64,000 nucleotides of DNA, taken from NCBI GenBank assembly GCA_027972325.1, contig JAPMOS010000050.1, positions 67,501-131,500 on the forward strand. Reading direction: 5' to 3'. Positions 53,311-64,000 of the stretch are shown in pieces; within the stretch, counting starts at the first letter, position 1; each line of letters starts with the position of its first letter. A program made the position numbers and the translations under genes. The notes beneath the pieces are model-generated. The model had not been told where the DNA came from and did no database searches. It saw nothing but the letters and a program-made list of their open reading frames with translations. The DNA comes from Paratrimastix pyriformis (lineage: Eukaryota > Preaxostyla > Paratrimastigidae).

Positions 53311-54949
53311 AGGGCAATCGGGCGGTATGCGGTCGGGCTCTGGCCTCCCTTGCTCTTGTGGACCGGTACCAAGTGGGAGAGGCGCCACTGTTCCGGCCAC
53401 AGGCCCCACCGCCAGGTGAGCTCAAAGAAGAGGCGGAGGGCTTCGGTGAACGTTGACCCTGCCCGCTTCAGGAACAGCGGGGGGATGCCGTCCGGTCCCG
53501 GCGCTCCGCCACTCCGCAGATCCCCCAGGGCCAGCTCCACCTCCTCCCGAGTGAGTGGCCTGTCCATGGTGGCTGCCATCCGGCCTGCTGACGACGGCTC
53601 AAACTCGAGACTGGGTAGCGGCGGCGGTGGCCCGGGCAGCATCTCTCCAACCTTGCGGAAATGGGCCGTGAACTCCTCGAGGCCCACCCCCAGCTCCTGG
53701 TCGGCCTCTTCAGGGTGCTCCTCCCCCAAGAGCCGTGTGAGGGACCACCAGGATCGCTCCCCGAGAGGCGGAACTCGGCCATCATGCCGCTCTTCGCCGC
53801 TCGGGCCTCCCGCCGAAAGGCGCTGCGGGCTGCCTTCACACCAGGGCCTCTCCTCTGGGCCATCTTGGCCCGCCACAGATCGGCGAGCCGAGGGGTCCAC
53901 CATGCTCGGGAGGCCGCGGTGACCCGCTTCCTTCCAACCGCTTCCCTGCCAGCGCGGCGGAGAAGAGCCAGCAATTGGTCCCATCTCAACTTCAGCAGCT
54001 CTGGGAGGCCAGACTCTTGGTGTCCGCCTCCAGGCGAAGAGAGAGGTCGGCAGCCCGAGGGATGCCTCCTCCTCGAAGTGGGCCCAGTTGGCCTTGTCCA
54101 AGCACCAGGCCCACCGCGGCTTGGTGCGACCCTTGCGCCTGGGCGGGGCGGGGCGACGCGGACTGTGCCTGAGAGGTGGACAGCGCGGTGCTCGCACGCT
54201 GAATCCGGGACCTCCTGGCCCATCGGGTCCAGCAGATTGCGGCTGGCCGCCCGCGGTGCCACCACTTCCCGCGGTTGCTGGAGGCCGTCCAGCAGATAAT
54301 AATCCACCTTGGTGGATACATGCCTTAAGCCCCCAGGGTCATAGCTTGGGAGCGGGGCGTCCCCATCCTGGGCCGCGATGGTGAGCCCGGCTTGCTCAGC
54401 CAGCAGCTGCAGGAGTTCCCCTGCTCATTGCCGTTGTCCGAGGGGAGGGACATGCACATTAAAATCGCCGGCGATCACCACAGGGGCTGCAGGGGGCGCA
54501 GGGTGCGGATGCACTCGAAGAGTTCCCAGCCGTATAGGCGCCGAAGCTCCGTGGCTTAAAGTAGCATGCCCCAAAGAGAACGCCCTTGATACGACCCATA
54601 CCGTGCAGTCGTGCAGGTAGGGGGATAGACGGCGGGCTCCTTGGGCCCATGGCCCGGAGAGACCAAGGGCGACCCCGCCAGAGGGACGTTCGCCGGTCCA
54701 GCTCGCGTGGCCTTCCACAAACCAGCGGAAACCCTGGATGCGGGGGGCCTCTTGGTCGGAGAGCCAGGTCTCAGTAAGAAAGACGGCCTGGACTCCGCGG
54801 GACAGATCGGCCACCGCACGGGCACGGTGCCGTGCGCGGATGCTGGACACATTCCAGCAGAGGGCCCGAAAGTTCTCGGGAGGTGCTGGGGGAGAGCACC
54901 TCAGGTCCAAGGACGAGGGCTTGGCAGCAGGTGGGGGAGCCTCGGGCAC
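53311..54949 (-). pseudogene. Outer LINE, 5' part of ORF2: APE endonuclease and start of RT
   Basis: ALCWNVSSIRARHRARAVAD, VFLTETWLSDQEAPRIQGFR, GGVALGLSGPWAQGARRLSP and VIAGDFNVHVPPLG are APE motifs. Then VDYYLLDGL, ELLKLRWDQLLALLRRAGRE, and RT start TREEVELALGDLRSGGAPGP and PVHKSKGGQSPTAYRPIALA. Frameshifts or stops near 54425 and 53770. It continues at 42963: reading across the 14-bp duplication gives IALAPVASKVLAL. Confidence 0.87.
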
Positions 54950-54959
54950 GGGGCCCGGG

Positions 54960-55590
54960 GCGGCTTGGGTCCGATCGGGCTCAGCCCAACCTCAGCGTTC
55001 CATTGCGCCGGCCGCTGTGGAAATTGCACCGGCAAGACGAGCGATCGGCCACCCGGCGAAGCGGCCCGATGCAGGGAGAGACCGGGTGCCGGGAGCGCCA
55101 CAAGGGGCGCCACCCGGGGTCCGGCCAGCCAGACATGCGGAGCAGCAAAAGGCGTCCACTGGACCATCGGGAAACCGCACGGCGCGGAAGACCACGCAGG
55201 CTGCGGAAACAAAGGCCCAGAGACCGGCCAGGCCCGCGAAGGCGGACAGAGGCCAGGCAGTGCAGGCGGCGCAGGCGGCGCATGCGGCGCGGGCGGCATC
55301 AGCAGCAAGGGCCCCGAGGACAGCGGGGACCCGGGCGGGCCACTCGCTGCCCCGCAAACGACGGCCCCGTGCGGCAAGCGCACCGACAAAGGCCCCGGAG
55401 GCATCGGGACGCGGCCACCCGCAAACGACGGCCACCCGGGTGGCAAGCGCACCGGCAAAAGGCCAGGCGGCACCGGCACCCGGCCACCAGGCGGTGCGGC
55501 GCAGGCAGGCAGGAGCCAGACCCCGGACGGCAGCAGATGCACCAGAGGCGGGGGCGCAGGCAAGGCAGGCCCGGATAGGCCAGGCAGCAT
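54960..55590. other. GC-rich stretch upstream of the outer LINE
   Basis: More than 70 percent GC by eye. Several frames stay open on both strands, none convincing. In minus sense it sits where ORF1 or a 5' UTR of the outer LINE would be. Confidence 0.4.
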
Positions 55591-57522
55591 CGCATGCGGC
55601 GCAGCAGGCGGGGCCAAGAGCACAGGCAGCGGGGCCCCGGGGACGGCGCCGACCCCGACGGGCCAGCCACCGAACCCCAGACGCGGACCCGAGCGGCCCG
55701 GCCGACGGCACCGACAAGCGGTGGCCCCGAGGCGCCAGCACCCGGCCGAGGGCCAGGCACCGGCGGAACAGCGGCCAAGGCGGCACCCGGCAGCGGCGCA
55801 GCAGGCGGGGCCAAGAGCACAGGCAGCGGGGGCCCCGGGGACGGCGCCGACCCCGACGGGCCAGCCACCGAACCCCCAGACGCGGACCCGAGCGGCCCGG
55901 CCGACGGCACCGACAAGCGGTGGCCCCGAGGCGCCAGCACCCGGCCGAGGGCCAGGCACCGGCGGAACAGCGGCCAAGGCGGCACCCGGCAGCGGCGCAG
56001 CAGGCGGGGCCAAGAGCACAGGCAGCAGGGGCCCGGGGACGGCGCCGACCCCGACGGGCCAGCCACCGAACCCCAGACGCGGACCCGAGCGGCCCGGCCG
56101 ACGGCACCGACAAGCGGTGGCCCCGAGGCGCCAGCACCCGGCCGAGGGCCAGGCACCGGCGGAACAGCGGCAAGGCGGCACCCGGCAGCGGCGCAGCAGG
56201 CGGGGCCAAGAGCACAGGCAGCGGGGGCCCCGGGGACGGCGCCGACCCCGACGGGCCAGCCACCGAACCCCAGACGCGGACCCGAGCGGCCCGGCCGACG
56301 GCACCGACAAGCGGCGGCCCCGAGGCGCCAGCACCCGGCCGAGGGCCAGGCACCGGCGGAACAGCGGCCAAGGCGGCACCCGGCAGCGGCGCAGCAGGCG
56401 GGGCCAAGAGCACAGGCAGCGGGGCCCCGGGGACGGCGCCGACCCCGACGGGCCAGCCACCGAACCCCAGACGCGGACCCGAGCGGCCCGGCCGACGGCA
56501 CCGACAAGCGGCGGCCCCGAGGCGCCAGCACCCGGCCGAGGGCCAGGCACCGGCGGAACAGCGGCCAAGGCGGCACCCGGCAGCGGCGCAGCAGGCGGGG
56601 CCAAGAGCACAGGCAGCGGGGGCCCCGGGGACGGCGCCGACCCCGACGGGCCAGCCACCGAACCCCCAGACGCGGACCCGAGCGGCCCGGCCGACGGCAC
56701 CGACAAGCGGCGGCCCCCCGAGGCGCCAGCACCCGGCCGAGGGCCAGGCACCGGCGGAACAGCGGCCAAGGCGGCACCCGGCAGCGGCGCAGCAGGCGGG
56801 GCCAAGAGCACAGGCAGCGGGGGCCCCGGGGACGGCGCCGACCCCGACGGGCCAGCCACCGAACCCCAGACGCGGACCCGAGCGGCCCGGCCGACGGCAC
56901 CGACAAGCGGTGGCCCCCGAGGCGCCAGCACCCGGCCGAGGGCCAGGCACCGGCGGAACAGCGGCCAAGGCGGCACCCGGCAGCGGCGCAGCAGGCGGGG
57001 CCAAGAGCACAGGCAGCGGGGGCCCCGGGGACGGCGCCGACCCCGACGGGCCAGCCACCGAACCCCAGACGCGGACCCGAGCGGCCCGGCCGACGGCACC
57101 GACAAGCGGCGGCCCCCCGAGGCGCCAGCACCCGGCCGAGGGCCAGGCACCGGCGGAACAGCGGCCAAGGCGGCACCCGGCAGCGGCGCAGCAGGCGGGG
57201 CCAAGAGCACAGGCAGCGGGGCCCCGGGCCAGCCACCGAACCCCCAGACGCGGACCCGAGCGGCCCGGCCGACGGCACCGACAAGCGGCGGCCCCCGAGG
57301 CGCCAGCACCCGGCCGAGGGCCAGGCACCGGCGGAACAGCGGCCAAGGCGGCACCCGGCAGCGGCGCAGCAGGCGGGGCCAAGAGCACAGGCAGCGGGGG
57401 CCCCGGGGACGGCGCCGACCCCGACGGGCCAGCCACCGAACCCCAGACGCGGACCCGAGCGGCCCGGCCGACGGCACCGACAAGCGGCGGCCCCCCGAGG
57501 CGCCAGCACCCGGCCGAGGGAA
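55590..57522. repeat. 198-bp tandem repeat, about 9.5 units
   Basis: CGGCGGAACA recurs at 55761, 55960, 56158, 56354, 56551, 56752, 56951, 57151 and 57329, a period of 196-201 bp with one shorter unit (178). The unit length being near a multiple of three keeps long frames open on both strands. Confidence 0.95.
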
Positions 57523-57689
57523 ATTATTTTTCGGACACCGGGGATAACTTGACTTTTTTTGTTAAATCACGAGACTGACTGACTGACGCCAACCACCACG
57601 AAAGGTCGGTCCCTGTCGAGTCTGTCTGGACCCCGCACATCGGCCCCTCCCCCCCCCCCGCCCCCCCCCCCCCCCCCCAGGCCAAGAGG

Positions 57690-57782
57690 AGAGGCTCCCG
57701 CGCTCAGACCCGCGCTCAGACCCGCGCTCAGACCCGCGCTCAGACCCGCGCTCAGACCCGCGCTCAGACCCGCGCTCAGACC
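57690..57782. repeat. (CGCTCAGACCCG)n minisatellite
   Basis: About seven 12-bp units. Copy A (6635-6655) has only about two, so the array expanded after duplication or shrank in A. A poly-C run precedes it (57645-57680). Confidence 0.9.
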
Positions 57783-58184
57783 CCGATCGACCGGCGGGCA
57801 GTGAGCCCATCACCACACAGATCAGATACACTTGATGCTTCTTTAGACAAAAAGATGGCGCCCGAGGCGCCGGGGGGGCCGAAGGCAAGAGATTACAACA
57901 ACACTCACAATAGATTGGATCATCCAGATCCGACCAGCAAACAAAAATGCCGACGGCTTCCGCTCTGTCAACCGGATACATTCGGTGAAGGCCGTACTGG
58001 GCCACGGAGCCATATAAGGTGGGCCCAGACCGAAAACAAGAAGAAAAAACCAACAATTGGAAAGAAGAGATCACACACCCTCGATTTCGCCGAGAGGGGG
58101 AAATGGAAGTTCCGACGGAAAGAAGCGTCGACGAACTTCAGAGGGGTCCGAAAAGACATCACCACGCGACGGCAACGAAAAACA

Positions 58185-58525
58185 TCAGACACTCACGGCG
58201 GCAGGGACACCGTCATTGTCAATCACGGCCACGGCCGACGGGGCGAGCACAGGGGGCGGCGCATAGGCGGCGGTCTCACTGGGCTCAACCGCAACCGAGG
58301 CGGCGCCAGCCGGAGGAGCGGTGAGGACAATGATGGTGGTCGCAGGGGGCGGAGGCGGAGGCGGAGGCGGAGGCGGAGGCGGGGCGGCAGCCGGCAAGGT
58401 CATCATCGGGTTCATCTGCACCATCATCTCAACGTCACCGCGCTTGCTGTCGTTGGGTGTCTCAGCCCGCGGGCCCTGTTCGGCAAGGGACCCCGCGGCC
58501 GAAGTGGGCGGAACGGTGGCCGAAG
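58185..58525 (-). CDS. Gene B last exon: cytoplasmic tail
   Basis: ASATVPPTSAAGSLAEQGPR, RGDVEMMVQMNPMMTLPAAA, a longer proline run than A (coded by GGAGGC repeats), ending DNDGVPAAVSV and stop. Acceptor GGCGCAG. Confidence 0.85.
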
Positions 58526-61500
58526 CTGCGCCGCCGTGGGAGAGAACATCCAGTATTCGGGGGATGAGGAAACCGATGACGGGATGAGAGCCAAGGCACA
58601 CCGAGCGAGAGCGAGGAGTGTCGGGCCGCGTTTCTCTTCATGCGTGGATGTGTGGATGCGTGGATGCGTGGGAAAGTGGGTGCGTGGGTGCATGAGCGCC
58701 GTGCGAGCACGGGATGGGCAGCTGCGGACCGGCCGGACGGCGACGCCGGACAAGGAAGACGGCCAGGACGGCCAGCAGGCCCCCGACGAGCATGAGGGCA
58801 CCTACCACAAACAGCGCCACCGAGCCCCCGCTGACCCCGACTGTACACAGCCAGCACAACCCCAAAACCAGGACGAGGGAGAACCCAAGAGAGTGTCAAT
58901 CGAACTCACCATCGAAACCCACCAGCCATCGAAACCATCATCAGCCATCAAACCATCACCAGCCATCAGGATCAGATCATCCACCACGATCATCTGCCAG
59001 TGGGCGGACCGGCGAGGTCGTCCCCCTCGGCGGTGGCGGTGGCGGCCACGTAGGTGAAGGCGTCGCCCAGGGTGGCGCTGGTCATGTCGCGGTTGAGCAG
59101 CTGCACGTCCGTCACCCAGTCGGCCCCGGTGGGCGTGCCCTCGGGGGGCGGCGGCACGTAGGCCCGCACCGTCTCGCCCGTCAGCACCTCCACCTCGAGG
59201 CACGCCCGGCCGCCCACCAGCACGGTCGCGTTGGCCCGCAGGTGGGTGCCCGTCAGCGTCACCCGGGTGGCCGCCTTGAACGAGCCCCGCCGCGGGCTCA
59301 CCCCGCTCAGGGTCGGCGCCTCGGCTAGGGCGCGAGCGAACAGAGGAAAGGGCGCGTTTGAGACAGGAGGACAAGAGCGCGTTGTTTGAGAAATATGCTC
59401 ACCCCGCACGCTCCCTTCTCCCCTCTCCTCCCCTCTCTTCCCTCCTCTCCGCACTCCCCTCTCTCCCCTCCGCCCCCTCATCCCACGCACACGCACCGAC
59501 AGACCCTGGAAGTAGAAGGGCGAGGGCATGACGGCCACCGTCCCATCGGCATTGGTCACCACCACATCCGCCGGCCCGATGGCCACCGTGGTCCCCCCGT
59601 CGTTGCGGCCGACAGAGGCAGCGGCAGCAGCGGCAGTGGCGGTGGGGTTGACGGTGCACTGGAGGGAGTTCCCGTCGGCGGCGATGACGATGCCCGTGCA
59701 GGGCAGCGAGCCCACCCGGACGGTGCACCCGGGCCGGAAGTCGGACCCGGTGACGGTGATGGTGGTCGGCCCCGAGGCGGCCGCCAGGGTCGAGGGCGAG
59801 ACCCCGCCGACGGCAGGGGTGGGGCCCGTGAAGGTGAACGCCCCCACGGCGGTCGTGGTCAGGCCGTCCGTGTTGCGCACCGTCACGTCGGCCGAGCCCA
59901 CCGTGCCCCCGACCGGGACCACGCACCGGACGCGGGTCCCTGCGCGTCGCCATCGCCCCGCACAGCACCACCAGCCCCAGGCGCGGCAAGGAGAAGAGAG
60001 GGAAACGACATGCATGAAGAAACAGATGTTGACACGCCTTAGAAAACTGCCCGGCTGGCTGTCACCCCGCATCAGCAGGAGGCCGCGACGGACTGGCGAT
60101 GATGGAGGCCCCGGTGCAGGAGCGCCCGCCGATGGTGACGGTGACGCCGGCGCGGATGTTGCTGCAGAGGAGGGTCACCGTGAGGGAGCTCGTGGCGCGG
60201 CAGGTGGCCGGGCTGATCGAGAGGAAGACCGGCGGGTAGACGGGCGACCCCACCGCTGCCGAGGACGATCCGGAGAGGGAAGGTGGAAGATGATGGGGAT
60301 GTAATCGGAGTGGATATGATGGCTGCTCGGGTGACGGACGGGTGAACTCGAAGGCCTGCGGCAGGGTGGCGCTGGTCAGGTCGGCGTTGGTGACGGTCAC
60401 GTTGACCTTCGCCTCGGCCCCGGGCGGGCTGCGGTGCGGATGGCAGGGCGTGGCGGCCGATCAGATGAGGCAGTGAGACACATGCATTCCGAAGAGAAGG
60501 CCAAGTCCCCCAAGCATCCCCCAAGCATCCCCCAAGGAGCCCCCAAAGGCAGCGAACCCCCAGCAGGAACCCCCAGCCAAGAACCCCTAGCAGGACAGAA
60601 GGCGACGGGGGCGGACCTGGTGCAGGTGATGGTGGTCTGGTTGTGGACCACGAGGCCGGTGCAGGGCAGGCTGCCCAGGAGGACCGTCGCCCCGGCCCGG
60701 AAGCCGGTGCCGCTCAGGGTGAGCCCCGTCGCCCCGCTGGTCGGCCCCGAGACGGGCCACACCTGGCCCAGGGTGGGCACCGAGCCTGCACAGAGGAGGC
60801 AACAGAGACGGGGCAAGTGCACAAAGAGCAGAGGAAGGAATGAACGGGATTGGATTGTAGCGCATCACCCAGGGGGGGGGGGGGGGGGGGGCGGACCCTG
60901 GTAGGCGTAGGCGGCGGCGAGGGTGGCCGAGGTCAGGTCGCTGTTGGTCAGGGTCACATCCACCAGGCCAGCCGCCCCGCCGGCCGTGGCGGTGCAGGTC
61001 AGGCTGGTGGCGCCGCTGTCCAGGGCGATCCCCGCGCAGGCCGACCCGCCCAGGGTCACCCGGGCACCCGCTCGCATGCCCGTCCCCACCACCGTCACCA
61101 GCTGGCCACCCGCCAGGGGGCCCGTGGCAGGGGTAATCGCACTCAGGGCCGGCCACACCCCCTGGAAGGTGTACGCCCCCATGAGGGTCCCCGAGACCCC
61201 ATCGGGGTTGGTCACCACCAGGTCGGCCGCCCCCAGGGGCTGGCTGGTTGTGGACGTCGGCAGGACGCAGGTCAGGCTGGTGGCCGTGCAGGCGGTCACC
61301 GTGCAGACGGCGGCCCCGATGGCGGCCGTGGGGCAGCTGCCCGATGCCGGGTCCGCCCAGAAACCCGCACCGGCAATGGTCAGGCTGGCCGGGGCCACCA
61401 CCAGGGCCGGGCCCGCGCTGGGCGTCACCGAGGCGAAGGTCGGTGCGGCGCCTGTGGGATGAGCAGGTGGGGTGGCGCGTGGGGGGATCATGAATACATC

Positions 61501-64000
61501 AGCCAATCTCACCAGTGAGAAGACCAGGGCGGCGGCCTGCGTGCAGACCCTGCACGGTGATGCTGCGGCTGGCCTGGTGCCCGCCAAGGTTGGTGACGGT
61601 CACGTTCTGGGGGCCGCGGAGGGCCGAGGGGCCGCACTGGGCCAGGATGAGGGTCGGCCCGGCCGAGACCAGGGTGCAGGCCAGGGTGCCCCCCAGGGTG
61701 ACGGCGGGCAGCTCGAAGGCCGACCCGCTCAGGGCCAGCAGGCAGCCCGTGGCCGCGGGGCAGACGGCCGGCGTGCAGCCCGACAGGACAGGCGTGTGCA
61801 CTGTGTCGCGGGGAGGAGGAAACGCATGAACCACCCACCGTTCAGGGCGAGATCGAGATGCTCATTCTCGAAGAGGCAGGCAACATCGGCCCTTCCGACC
61901 ACGCAACATCATGGTACAGCACGGCAGGGCAGCAACCGACCTTGGTAGGTGTACGTGACCGAGTCGGCGTAGCCGCCTAGGTTGATCAGGGTCAGGTTGG
62001 CGTGTTCAGACGTGCCGGCGGGGACGGTGCAGTTGATTTCGGTGGCCGTGGCGGCCGTGCAGGTGAGCGGGGCAGAGGCCAGGGTCACGGTCGGGCTGTC
62101 AAAGTCCGACCCGGCGATGGTGATCACACAGCCGCCCGCCAGGGAACACGACGGCCCCACCGAGGCGATGACCGGCCGGCGGACTGCATGCGGGGGGGGG
62201 GGGGGGGGGGGGGGGTACGTGACGATCAACCACCATGGAGGAAAACACGGCAGGCAACGTGCGAATCGTACACCAGGTTCAGAAGAGGGCGGAAGGTCAC
62301 CGCAAATGTCGGCACAGTCCGCGAGGGAAGCGCCGGAATGAGGATCTGCACACGCCAGGCCAACAGACGCAAGCAGGCCAGCGAACAAGGGCAGTCAAAA
62401 GCGCTCCGACGGAAGAGAACGTCCGATCCGAAACGGAAGTCAGAACCCACAGCAGCAAAAGCACGCATCGCGCCAAAGGGGGTCACCGACACAGGCAAGA
62501 GATTCAAACGAGGAGGAACTTATCGCGGATCCCTACGAAGCTCAGACGCCGACACACCCACAACCGACCATCGTAAGTGTACGTGACCGAGGCCGCGTAG
62601 CCGCCTCGGTTGATCAGGGTCAGGTTGGCGTGTTCAGACGTGCCGGCGGGGACGGTGCAGTTGACTTCGGTGGCCGTGACGGCCGTGCAGTTGAGCGGGG
62701 CAGAGGCCAGGGTCACGGTCGGGTCGACAAACTCCGATCCGGTGATGGTGATGACACAGCCCCCAAGCAGGGAACATGCCGGGCCCACCGAGGTGACGAC
62801 CGGCCGGCGGACTGCATCAGATGAGGGTCGTGGCGGGGAAGAAGAATGAGGAGGAGGGCCACAAGAGACCATCATTCACCTCCTCCTTCGATCAGACCGC
62901 GCCACCGGTTCAAAAAGAGAGATGAGTACCCACAAAAAGTGGGGCGCGGTGCACGAGGGAAGCATACGCAAGCAGGCAGCGAACAAGGGTCGGTCAACGG
63001 CAGAGCGTCCAGACGGAAGAGCACGTCAATCGAAAAAAGAAACGAGAACGCCGAATGCACACGCCCACACGGCCCACCCACACCCAGCGAGCTCCACCCC
63101 ACACAACGAAGGACGGACGCTTGTAGGTGTAGGTCGCCGTGTCGGAGTGCTGCCCGGGGGCGCCCGTCTGGACGGTCAGCTGGCAGCGCTCCTTGGGGGC
63201 CGGGGGGGCCGTGCAGACGACCATCGACGGGGTGGCGCTCTGGATGGGGCACGGGCGACCCTCCATGGTCACCGTGACATTGACAAAGTCTGCCCCGTTG
63301 ATGGTGATGTCGCCCCCGGTGGCCTCGACCTGCGGGTCGACCGAGTCGATCCGGGGATGGACAACTGCAAAGAACAGCAGGGAAGCGGCAAGCGTTAGTC
63401 GGCGGTGGGGGACAGCCGGCATCTGCGAGGCCCGAGCGGCGGGACGGACAGTCGTAACTGTAGCTATAGGAGGCCTGCCGGCTGTTGCTGTTTCGCATGA
63501 CGAGGCTGCCGCTCTCGAGCGCGGCCACAGGCATCTGGCAGATGACCGCCGTCCCGGTCCAGCTGGGGCAGTTCAGCGGCCCGCTGCCGTAGAAGACGGT
63601 CGGGTTGTAGAAGCCGGTCCCGGTGATGGTGATGGTGCAGCCCTCGGGTGGGCACGAGGGGCCAGCCGAGTAGATCGCAGGGGTGGTCGCTGGGGAAGGG
63701 GGGGAGGAGGAGCGGGAGAGGAGCGTGAGGAGGGTCGAACAGGACCTCCAGGCATTCGCACGGGTGGATTGCCCCCTGGCGATCCTGGCAAGCACCCCGT
63801 CATCCCGGGGGGGTGGGAGCGTCGCAGCACAGGAACGGACAGAGGTACGCAAAGTTAGTCGACACCTGGAGGCCGTTGCTGCTGGTCAGCTTCAGGGCGA
63901 ACGTGCCAGACGTGGACAGCGTGGGCAGGCGCACGTGCAGGTCGGTCGTGGTGGAATCGCCCAGCACCTGGCCCGCCTGCCCGCCCACGGTCACCTGGAC
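58185..64000 (-). CDS. IPT/TIG-domain type I membrane protein, gene B (partial)
   Basis: Paralogue of gene A with the same phases. Exons, 5' to 3': 63841 to beyond 64000, 63450-63689, 63119-63364, 62569-62811, 61941-62183, 61549-61800, 60897-61451, 60617-60785, 60340-60428, 60094-60255, 59505-59939, 59010-59324, 58730-58840, 58185-58525. It has two 243-bp IPT exons where A has five, plus two upstream IPT exons with no clear match in A. Every frame checks across the junctions and no stop interrupts it, so it looks functional. A surface receptor or adhesin role is inferred from the domain content. Confidence 0.87.
58730..58840 (-). CDS. Gene B transmembrane exon
   Basis: A 111-bp phase 1-1 exon: VGVSGGS, VALFVVGALMLVGGLLAV, LAVFL, then VRRRRPA. 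Two codons shorter than A after the helix. Confidence 0.9.
59010..59324 (-). CDS. Gene B IPT exon next to the membrane
   Basis: 315 bp, equal in length to A. Acceptor CCCTAG (A has GGGCAG). Ends with TYVAATATAEGDDLAG. Confidence 0.88.
59505..59939 (-). CDS. Gene B exon: IPT end plus IPT
   Basis: 435 bp (A: 447). RVRCVVPVGGTVGSADVTVR, VGGVSPSTLAAASGPTTITV, FYFQG. Donor GTCTGT. Confidence 0.88.
60094..60255 (-). CDS. Gene B exon: IPT first half
   Basis: 162 bp, as in A. Donor GTCCGT. Confidence 0.87.
60340..60428 (-). CDS. Gene B exon: IPT second half
   Basis: 89 bp, as in A: NVTVTNADLTSATLPQAFEF. Donor GTCCGT. Confidence 0.87.
60617..60785 (-). CDS. Gene B exon: IPT first half
   Basis: 169 bp, as in A. 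Donor GTCCGC, acceptor TGCAG. Confidence 0.87.
60897..61451 (-). CDS. Gene B exon: two IPT domains
   Basis: 555 bp (A: 561). SVTPSAGPALVVAPASLTIA and ITPATGPLAGGQLVTVVGTG. A G run (60872-60891) lies just past the donor. Confidence 0.88.
61549..61800 (-). CDS. Gene B exon: IPT domain
   Basis: 252 bp, as in A. Donor GTCTGC, acceptor CACAG. Confidence 0.88.
61941..62183 (-). CDS. Gene B 243-bp IPT exon, unit 2 of 2
   Basis: RPVIASVGPSCSLAGGCVIT, GTSEHANLTLINLGGYADSV. Donor GTCGGT. Upstream of the acceptor is a poly-C tract (minus sense, 62190-62214). Confidence 0.9.
62569..62811 (-). CDS. Gene B 243-bp IPT exon, unit 1 of 2
   Basis: RPVVTSVGPACSLLGGCVIT, VTYTYDG. Donor GTCGGT. Confidence 0.9.
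63119..63364 (-). CDS. Gene B IPT exon
   Basis: 246 bp: HPRIDSVDPQVEATGGDITI, VTMEGRPCPIQSATPSMVVC. Counterpart of 14646-14894. Donor GTCCGT. Confidence 0.88.
63450..63689 (-). CDS. Gene B IPT exon without counterpart in A
   Basis: 240 bp phase 1-1: PAIYSAGPSCPPEGCTITIT, GFYNPTVFYGSGPLNCPSWT, ASYSYSYD. Donor GTCCGT. Confidence 0.85.
63841..64000 (-). CDS. Gene B IPT exon, cut by the right edge
   Basis: VTVGGQAGQVLGDSTTTDLH, FALKLTSSNGLQVSTNFAYL: the last two thirds of an IPT domain, donor GTCCGT. The exon starts beyond 64000. Confidence 0.8.

Larger units (their letters stand above)
57571..64000. other. Segmental duplication 2, copy B (IPT gene)
   Basis: Counterpart of 6545-15000; continues past the right edge. 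Confidence 0.9.

Noticed and set aside
54641-57578. Open frames of more than 900 codons on both strands
   Set aside because: They come from the 198-bp repeat and very high GC: five frames on both strands stay open, so length is no evidence of coding.

Overview
This window looks like nuclear DNA of a GC-rich, intron-bearing microbial eukaryote (a protist; I cannot name the genus). Real coding sequence sits in short exons, mostly on the minus strand, separated by introns full of microsatellites. All but one of the roughly 45 introns I could place begin with GTCNG instead of the usual GTRAG, and most end in CAG. There are no bacterial-style operons, rRNA genes, tRNA genes or CRISPR arrays that I can see.

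Host genes. (1) At 7106-14894 (minus) lies the 3' part of a gene for a type I membrane protein: a run of IPT/TIG domains, one transmembrane helix and a short proline-rich tail. (2) A paralogue with the same exon layout lies at 58185-64000 (minus) and runs off the right edge. The two differ in the copy number of one 243-bp IPT exon (five against two). (3) From about 15 to 37 kb (minus) more than 15 small exons encode units of the kind SLVGxxxGDxVGxxxxLxxGxYVVxSPxWxxxxAGAVTW, a repeat known to me from bacterial haemagglutinin-like surface proteins. They may be the 5' part of the first IPT gene, which would make one gene of about 30 kb. (4) 227-6320 and 36640-37975 are copies of one segment carrying an exon of this type.

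Mobile DNA fills most of the rest. The centrepiece is a 10.3-kb LINE at 42978-53296 (minus), inserted in a second LINE (42254-42963 plus 53311-54949) with a 14-bp target duplication and an (AC)n 3' tail. Its long ORF carries, in order, a ubiquitin-specific-protease-like domain, an APE endonuclease, reverse transcriptase, RNase H, a Cys/His knuckle and an unrecognised C-terminal region. Pieces of a different LINE type, with a Cys/His knuckle and a restriction-like endonuclease, lie at 1.6-2.0, 4.9-6.1, 13.6, 20.3 and 24.2-26.1 kb. Two DNA elements with terminal inverted repeats (1352-3129 and 28187-29663) and a short-LTR, gag-protease-only retroelement fossil (38036-40174, with older relatives at 31.2-33.3 kb) complete the set. 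A 198-bp tandem repeat fills 55.6-57.5 kb.

Layout: 0-6.3 kb duplicated segment with nested insertions; 6.5-15 kb IPT gene A; 15-24 kb repeat-unit exons in satellite-rich introns; 24.2-33 kb mostly transposons with one exon between; 33-37.4 kb more exons and the second duplicated segment; 38-42 kb short-LTR element and an unidentified plus-strand gene-like stretch; 42.2-55 kb nested LINEs; 55-57.5 kb minisatellite; 57.6-64 kb IPT gene B.
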